Positions 62,159 through 64,000 of a stretch of DNA of 64,000 bases are shown piece by piece; the stretch's first letter is position 1, and each line of letters opens with the position of its first letter. The stretch is from Leclercia sp. AS011 (GTDB lineage Bacteria; Pseudomonadota; Gammaproteobacteria; Enterobacterales; Enterobacteriaceae), in assembly GCF_037152535.1 (NCBI RefSeq), contig NZ_JBBCMA010000001.1, positions 1,302,001 to 1,366,000 on the forward strand. The letters are read 5' to 3'. Under the pieces are notes generated by a model. It was not told the origin of the DNA. It saw only the letters and a program-made list of their open reading frames with translations, and did no database searches. The translations under genes and the position numbers were made by a program.

Positions 62159-63286
62159 ATGAAAACACTTGCCCGAAAAATGACAGTCGCGATGCTGCTG
62201 TGCGCATCCTTAAGTGGAGTGACGACAATGAGTTACGCAGATACCACCAATCCGAACGCGCCCGTTTCGATGATCGCGAAATGGGACAAAACCTTCGCCG
62301 AGAGCGACAAAGTGGATCACCGCAAGGTCTCCTTCCCGAACCGCTACGGGATCACCTTAGTGGCCGATCTTTACCTGCCGAAAGACCGGGGCGATCGCAA
62401 GCTGGCGGCGATTGCGGTCAGCGGGCCGTTTGGCGCGGTGAAAGAGCAATCCAGCGGCCTGTATGCTCAGACCCTGGCTGAACAGGGCTTTGTGACCCTG
62501 GCCTTCGACCCCTCTTACACCGGCGAAAGTGGCGGCCAGCCGCGTAACGTCGCTTCGCCAGACATCAACACCGAGGACTTTAGCGCGGCGGTAGATTTCC
62601 TGGGCTTACAGAAAGAGGTGGATCGCAACCGCATCGGCATCCTTGGCATCTGCGGCTGGGGCGGGATGGCGCTGAACGCAGCATCCATGGACACCCGCGT
62701 CAAAGCGGTCGCCACCAGCGTGATGTACGACATGAGCCGGGCGATGGGTCACGGCGTGGGCGATGGCAAAGACCGCTACTCTGCGGCCGATCGCCATGCG
62801 GTCCTGCAATACCTGAACGAACAGCGCTGGAAGGATGCTGAAAACGGCACCTTCGCCCACGGCGGCCACGATATTAATGTCGACCAGAACGGCAACGTGA
62901 GCGCGGCGAAACGTATTCTGCCGGAGGCATTGCCAGCCGATCCGCATCCGGTGCTGAAAGAGTTCTTTGACTACTACCGGATGCCGCGCGGCTTCCATGA
63001 GCGTTCCGTGAACTCCACCGGGGCATGGACCGCGACGATGCCGCTGTCGTTTATGAATATGCCGCTGCTGAGCTACGCCAACGAGATCAGCATCCCGACG
63101 CTGATCGTGACCGGTGAAAAGGCGCATTCACGCTACTTTGCTGAAGATGCGTACAACGCCGTCGGCAGCAAACAGAAAGAGCTGGTGATCGTCCCGGGCG
63201 CTAACCATGTCGATCTGTACGACAACGTCGCCGGTAAGATCCCCTTTGCGCAGTTCGGGCAGTTCTTCAAAACCAGCCTGAAGTAA
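62159..63286 (+). CDS. secreted alpha/beta hydrolase (dienelactone hydrolase/YcjY-like)
   Basis: A 375-residue protein: signal peptide (1-28, ending SYADT), oxyanion SGPFGAVKEQSSGLYAQTLAEQGFVTLAFDPSYTGESGG, a nucleophile elbow GILGICGWGGMALN in which Cys replaces Ser (a dienelactone-hydrolase trait), and His in PGANHVDLYD. The Cys nucleophile is real in the sequence. Start ATG 62159. The divergent LysR regulator and downstream MFS pump suggest a small export/detoxification unit. Confidence 0.85.
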   Translation: MKTLARKMTVAMLLCASLSGVTTMSYADTTNPNAPVSMIAKWDKTFAESDKVDHRKVSFPNRYGITLVADLYLPKDRGDRKLAAIAVSGPFGAVKEQSSGLYAQTLAEQGFVTLAFDPSYTGESGGQPRNVASPDINTEDFSAAVDFLGLQKEVDRNRIGILGICGWGGMALNAASMDTRVKAVATSVMYDMSRAMGHGVGDGKDRYSAADRHAVLQYLNEQRWKDAENGTFAHGGHDINVDQNGNVSAAKRILPEALPADPHPVLKEFFDYYRMPRGFHERSVNSTGAWTATMPLSFMNMPLLSYANEISIPTLIVTGEKAHSRYFAEDAYNAVGSKQKELVIVPGANHVDLYDNVAGKIPFAQFGQFFKTSLK

Positions 63287-63342
63287 CCTCTCAGCCACCT
63301 GTCCCGGCAGGTGGCGCTGTTTTCCCCTCGTGAAATCTGACT

Positions 63343-64000
63343 ATGTCCACACTGAGCCAAACATCACAACATAACCAACGCGCGTACTGGGGCGGCATTT
63401 TCGCCATGACCCTGTGCGTATTTGTCCTGATTGCATCGGAGTTTATGCCGGTCAGCCTGCTGACCCCCATTGCCGGCGATCTGGGCGTGACGGAGGGTCT
63501 CGCAGGCCAGGGGATTGCCATCTCCGGCGCGCTGGCGGTCCTGACCAGCCTGAGCCTGTCGCATCTTGCCGGGAATATGAACCGTAAAACTCTCCTGCTG
63601 GGCATGACGCTGTTGATGACGATATCGAGCCTGATTATCGCCTTTGCCTCCAGCTACCTGGTCTATATGGCCGGGCGCGCCCTGATTGGGATCGCCATCG
63701 GTGGCTTCTGGTCGATGTCTGCGGCGACGGCCATGCGCCTGGTGCCGCAGCATCAGGTCTCCCGGGCGCTGGCAATTTTCAACGGCGGTAACGCCCTGGC
63801 GACGGTGGTCGCCGCTCCGCTCGGTAGCTATCTCGGGGCCACCATCGGCTGGCGCGGAGCCTTCCTGTGCCTGGTCCCGGTGGCGATCGCGGCGTTTATC
63901 TGGCAGTGGTTTAGCCTGCCCGACATGCAAGGGAACAAGAGCCGGACCTCACGCGGCACCCTCTTCCGCCTGTTCCGTCTGCCGGTCGTTTCCATCGGCC
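63343..64000 (+). CDS. MFS transporter, DHA1/NepI-like (3' end outside window)
   Basis: Open from ATG 63343 to the window end (219 codons seen). It starts MSTLSQTSQHNQRAYWGGIF, then FVLIASEFMPVSLLTPIAGDLGVTEGLAGQ and GRALIGIAIGGFWSMSAATAMRLVP, which resemble NepI/YdhP-type drug or nucleoside exporters; six TM segments are visible. It lies 57 bp after the secreted hydrolase and may share its LysR control. Substrate unknown. Confidence 0.85.
   Translation, partial: MSTLSQTSQHNQRAYWGGIFAMTLCVFVLIASEFMPVSLLTPIAGDLGVTEGLAGQGIAISGALAVLTSLSLSHLAGNMNRKTLLLGMTLLMTISSLIIAFASSYLVYMAGRALIGIAIGGFWSMSAATAMRLVPQHQVSRALAIFNGGNALATVVAAPLGSYLGATIGWRGAFLCLVPVAIAAFIWQWFSLPDMQGNKSRTSRGTLFRLFRLPVVSIG

Overview
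This is a chromosomal window from a member of the Enterobacteriaceae. Gene order and protein sequence match the E. coli/Salmonella backbone closely (sotB-marC-marRAB-eamA-ydeE; dcp-ydfG-rspR-ydfI; ydfJ-rspB-rspA-ynfA-ynfB-speG-ynfC-ynfD-ynfEGH-dmsD). The GC-rich coding style and the extra catabolic operons point to an Enterobacter/Lelliottia/Klebsiella-type genome rather than Escherichia; this genus call is an inference from content only.

Layout. 1-5.4 kb: the 3' part of a tightly packed sugar-acid operon (iron-dependent alcohol dehydrogenase, DHDPS-family aldolase, Na+ symporter, cytoplasmic Asp-box sialidase-like protein, YhcH, SDR dehydrogenase). 5.5-7.1 kb: two tandem PhzF paralogues. 7.2-13 kb: the mar region with a recognisable mar operator and a 142-bp palindromic repeat between marA and marB. 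13-19.4 kb: zinT with a Zur box, then urtABCDE (urea uptake) behind a sigma-54 promoter and an NtrC-type site. 19.4-22.2 kb: a methionine-synthase-like gene, a possible sRNA or structured 3' UTR, a YdcA-like secreted protein and small genes. 22.3-24.8 kb: an AT-rich two-gene island inserted at the dcp 3' end. A decayed second copy of the dcp 3' end lies on its far side. Its main gene is a membrane-anchored DUF4041/GIY-YIG protein, a likely anti-phage nuclease. 24.8-43.5 kb: backbone (dcp to dmsD). 43.6-44.4 kb: a TacAT-type toxin-antitoxin pair. 44.5-54.4 kb: a guanidine-degradation operon. 54.4-64 kb: assorted accessory genes (chloramphenicol acetyltransferase, an orphan aerobactin-type receptor with Fur boxes, a LexA-controlled msgA, glutathione peroxidase, hydrolases, a LysR regulator and a truncated MFS pump).

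The most informative system is 44473-54345. Its carboxylase and allophanate hydrolase would normally be annotated as urea amidolyase. The leader, however, contains a clear guanidine-I (ykkC) riboswitch, and the operon carries both carboxyguanidine-deiminase-type subunits and a dedicated ABC importer. The pathway is therefore guanidine -> carboxyguanidine -> allophanate -> NH3 + CO2. Upstream of the riboswitch are a consensus sigma-54 promoter and two NtrC-type dyads 32 bp apart, so transcription appears to need both nitrogen limitation and guanidine. A previously unremarked 28-codon ORF with an ideal ribosome binding site is embedded between the deiminase and carboxylase genes. The urt operon elsewhere in the window has the same sigma-54/NtrC layout, which suggests a shared nitrogen-scavenging regulon.
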